64,000 nucleotides of DNA from contig NC_013739.1 of assembly GCF_000025265.1 (NCBI RefSeq), forward strand, positions 6,062,001-6,126,000. The letters run 5' to 3'. Below the pieces are notes generated by a model. The model searched no databases, was not told where the DNA came from, and saw only the letters and a list, made by a program, of their open reading frames with translations. A program made the translations under genes and the position numbers. Positions 62,472 through 64,000 of the stretch are shown in pieces (the stretch's first letter is position 1; each line of letters starts with the position of its first letter). This DNA comes from Conexibacter woesei DSM 14684 (GTDB taxonomy: Bacteria > Actinomycetota > Thermoleophilia > Solirubrobacterales > Solirubrobacteraceae).

Positions 62472-63350
62472 GTGCACTTCTCGATCAGGTACCGGACCGA
62501 ATACACGTACAGCACGCCGGTCTCGGACAACCTCAACGCGCTGCGCGTGCGGCCGGCGACGACCTCGTCGCAGCGCTGCGACGAGTTCCACACGCGGATC
62601 GACCCGGAGGCGCGCGTGATCCGCCACCTCGACTACTTCGGCACCGAGGTGCTCGAGTTCGGCATCCCGACCGCGCACGAGCAGCTGACGATCGACGTGC
62701 GGGCGCGCGTCGTGACGTCCGCGCCGCCGGAGCCGCCGCACGGGCCGTGGAGCGCACTCGCCTCCGAGGCGTACGTCGAGGCGGCCGGCGAGTTCGTGCT
62801 GCCGTGGCACGACCAGCCGGCGATCCCGGGGCTCGACGAGCTGGCCGCGTCGCTGAGCGCCGCCAGCGACCCGCTCGCCGCGCTGCGGCTGCTCACCGAG
62901 CTGATCCCCGACACGTTCGCCTATCGCCGCGGCGCGACGTACGTCGGCTCGACGGTCGCCGACCTGCTCGCGGCCGGCGCCGGCGTCTGCCAGGACTTCG
63001 TCCACGTCTCGCTGCTGCTGCTGCGCCGCCGCGGGATTGCCGCCCGCTACGTCTCCGGGTACCTGTGGGCGGCGCCCGAGGACGAGGGCGCCGACTCGCT
63101 CGAGGTCGACACGCACGCATGGCTGGAGGCGCTGCTGCCCGGGATCGACGGGCGCGGCGAGCCGGTCTGGGTCGGCGTCGACCCGACCAACCGCCGCTTC
63201 GCCGGCGAGACGCACGTGAAGATCGGCCACGGCCGCTTCTACGCCGACATCCCGCCCGTCAAGGGCGTCTACCGCGGCGGCACCGCCTCGACGCTCGACG
63301 CCGCCGTGACGATGTCGCGGCTGGACCCGCAGGCGGGCGCGCGGGCCTAG
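62472..63350 (+). CDS. transglutaminase-like protease/ligase domain protein
   Basis: A 292-residue protein with the N-terminal bacterial transglutaminase-associated domain (residues 1-95, FSIRYRTEYTYSTPVSDNLN) and a transglutaminase core. The catalytic Cys is in GAGVCQDFVH, the His in VDTHAWLEALL and the Asp in VDPTNRRF. It may cleave or cross-link the peptide product of the neighbouring ATP-grasp enzyme. The GTG start is one base from the alpha-E stop. It ends convergent with the next gene at CTAGCTAG. Confidence 0.87.
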   Translation: MHFSIRYRTEYTYSTPVSDNLNALRVRPATTSSQRCDEFHTRIDPEARVIRHLDYFGTEVLEFGIPTAHEQLTIDVRARVVTSAPPEPPHGPWSALASEAYVEAAGEFVLPWHDQPAIPGLDELAASLSAASDPLAALRLLTELIPDTFAYRRGATYVGSTVADLLAAGAGVCQDFVHVSLLLLRRRGIAARYVSGYLWAAPEDEGADSLEVDTHAWLEALLPGIDGRGEPVWVGVDPTNRRFAGETHVKIGHGRFYADIPPVKGVYRGGTASTLDAAVTMSRLDPQAGARA

Positions 63351-63848
63351 CTAGTCGTCCTCGATGCCGAGGTCCTTGTGCTTCGGCAGCACGAACCACA
63401 GCAGCAGGAGCAGCAGCGCCGCGAGCGCGCCGAAGACGGTCGTGCCGACCCAGCCGAAGAGGATGTCGGCGATCAGGATCATCACGCCGACGAGCGCGAT
63501 CGCGAGGAAGACGATGCCGGCGATCGCGAGTCTGTTGGAGATCATCACCAGCTCGCGCTTGCGGCTGGCGCGGAAGTTGAGACGGTGGTACGCGGTCGGG
63601 GCGATCATCAGCGCGATCGCGATCAGCGCGCAGCAGAGCGTGGCGAAGTAGACGTCGCGCTGGAACGCCGTCACCTCGTCCCAGCGCGCCTGGAACGGGA
63701 CGGCGAGCAGGAACGCGAACAGCACCTGGACGCCGGGCAGCGCGACGCGCAGCTCGTTCAGCAGCTCGAGCAGGTTGCGGTCGAGCCGCTGCTTCTCGGT
63801 CTCGTCGCGGTCGTCGCGCGCCGGTTGCTCCAGGGATTGGTCGCTCAT
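63351..63848 (-). CDS. DUF6328-like four-helix membrane protein
   Basis: A 165-residue protein with a charged N-terminus (residues 1-28) and four hydrophobic helices (about 38-53, 66-84, 104-126 and 131-152). It resembles the DUF6328 family, common beside transport or stress genes in actinobacteria and without a known role. It is convergent with the transglutaminase gene, whose TAG immediately precedes its own stop. Confidence 0.75.
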   Translation of the reverse strand: MSDQSLEQPARDDRDETEKQRLDRNLLELLNELRVALPGVQVLFAFLLAVPFQARWDEVTAFQRDVYFATLCCALIAIALMIAPTAYHRLNFRASRKRELVMISNRLAIAGIVFLAIALVGVMILIADILFGWVGTTVFGALAALLLLLLWFVLPKHKDLGIEDD

Positions 63849-63972
63849 GGAGGCTCACCGTACCCGGAGAACCCCTCAGGGTCCCATCCGGGTGATACCC
63901 CATGTTCAACACGCGCGGGAGCGTCCATAGTCGTCAGCGTCATCGCACACCCCCTCCGCAGGACGCCGACCA

Positions 63973-64000
63973 TGTCGCACACCAGCTCGCTCTCCACCAC
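63973..64000 (+). CDS. possible start of a gene running out of the window
   Basis: An ATG eight bases after AGGA opens a frame (MSHTSSLST) that continues to the window end with normal third-position GC. Only nine codons are visible, so neither the identity nor the coding status can be judged. Confidence 0.3.

Overview
The window is about 72% GC, uses many GTG starts and carries typical actinobacterial gene pairs: a DesA3/Rv3230c-like desaturase with its reductase, tandem CNNM-CBS proteins, and an allantoinase linked to malate synthase. Gene content and codon use suggest a soil actinobacterium of the Thermoleophilia/Solirubrobacterales type (Conexibacter-like). That placement is inference. No rRNA, tRNA, CRISPR array, insertion sequence or replication origin was seen.

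Layout. 1-1030: tail of an Asp-box repeat protein. 1.0-4.0 kb: fatty-acid desaturase and ferredoxin reductase, divergent from a FabR/DesT-type repressor. 4-18 kb: housekeeping and stress genes (orphan ABC solute-binding lipoprotein, SDR, Ca2+/H+ antiporter, CDF exporter, SoxR, TetR/DoxX divergon, TetR/hydrolase/SnoaL-like group, two DJ-1 family genes, UppP, NhaA, two CNNM-CBS proteins). 18-22.5 kb: lipase-like hydrolase, a membrane protein with a PI-PLC-like domain, a SnoaL-like gene and a TetR. 22.5-25.4 kb: a rearranged patch in which the two ends of a molybdopterin oxidoreductase gene flank a surface protein gene, an L,D-transpeptidase gene and the tail of an M24 peptidase gene. 25.4-36.5 kb: MFS/TetR pair, PhoD-like phosphatase, AraC regulator, a second TetR/hydrolase divergon, PhoA, Fic protein and an ABC-F protein with a structured leader.

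36.5-53.6 kb is one long minus-strand transcription unit. It runs from a GntR regulator through a dipeptide-type ABC transporter with two binding proteins, a pyroglutamyl-peptidase-like protein, two cytosine-deaminase-like hydrolases, an allantoinase-like hydrolase, an M29/NicX-like metalloenzyme and ureidoglycine aminohydrolase, to two malate-synthase-family genes, one frameshifted. Most junctions are ATGA/GTGA overlaps. It looks like a ureide or N-heterocycle uptake and degradation pathway feeding glyoxylate to malate; the substrate is unknown. Two FAD amine oxidases and a small cupin lie upstream (53.8-57.1 kb).

57.2-59.8 kb holds a TetR divergent from a DrrAB-like exporter. 59.9-63.35 kb holds the ATP-grasp/alpha-E/transglutaminase-like set, followed by a convergent four-helix membrane protein. 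A further gene may begin at 63973.

Only one stretch exceeds 300 bases without an intact gene, 22456-22853. It holds two TetR operators, the oxidoreductase 5' remnant and a candidate promoter. The 25088-25338 gap holds the other two gene remnants. Seven TetR regulators lie in 64 kb, and five of them have a visible palindrome at a divergent promoter.
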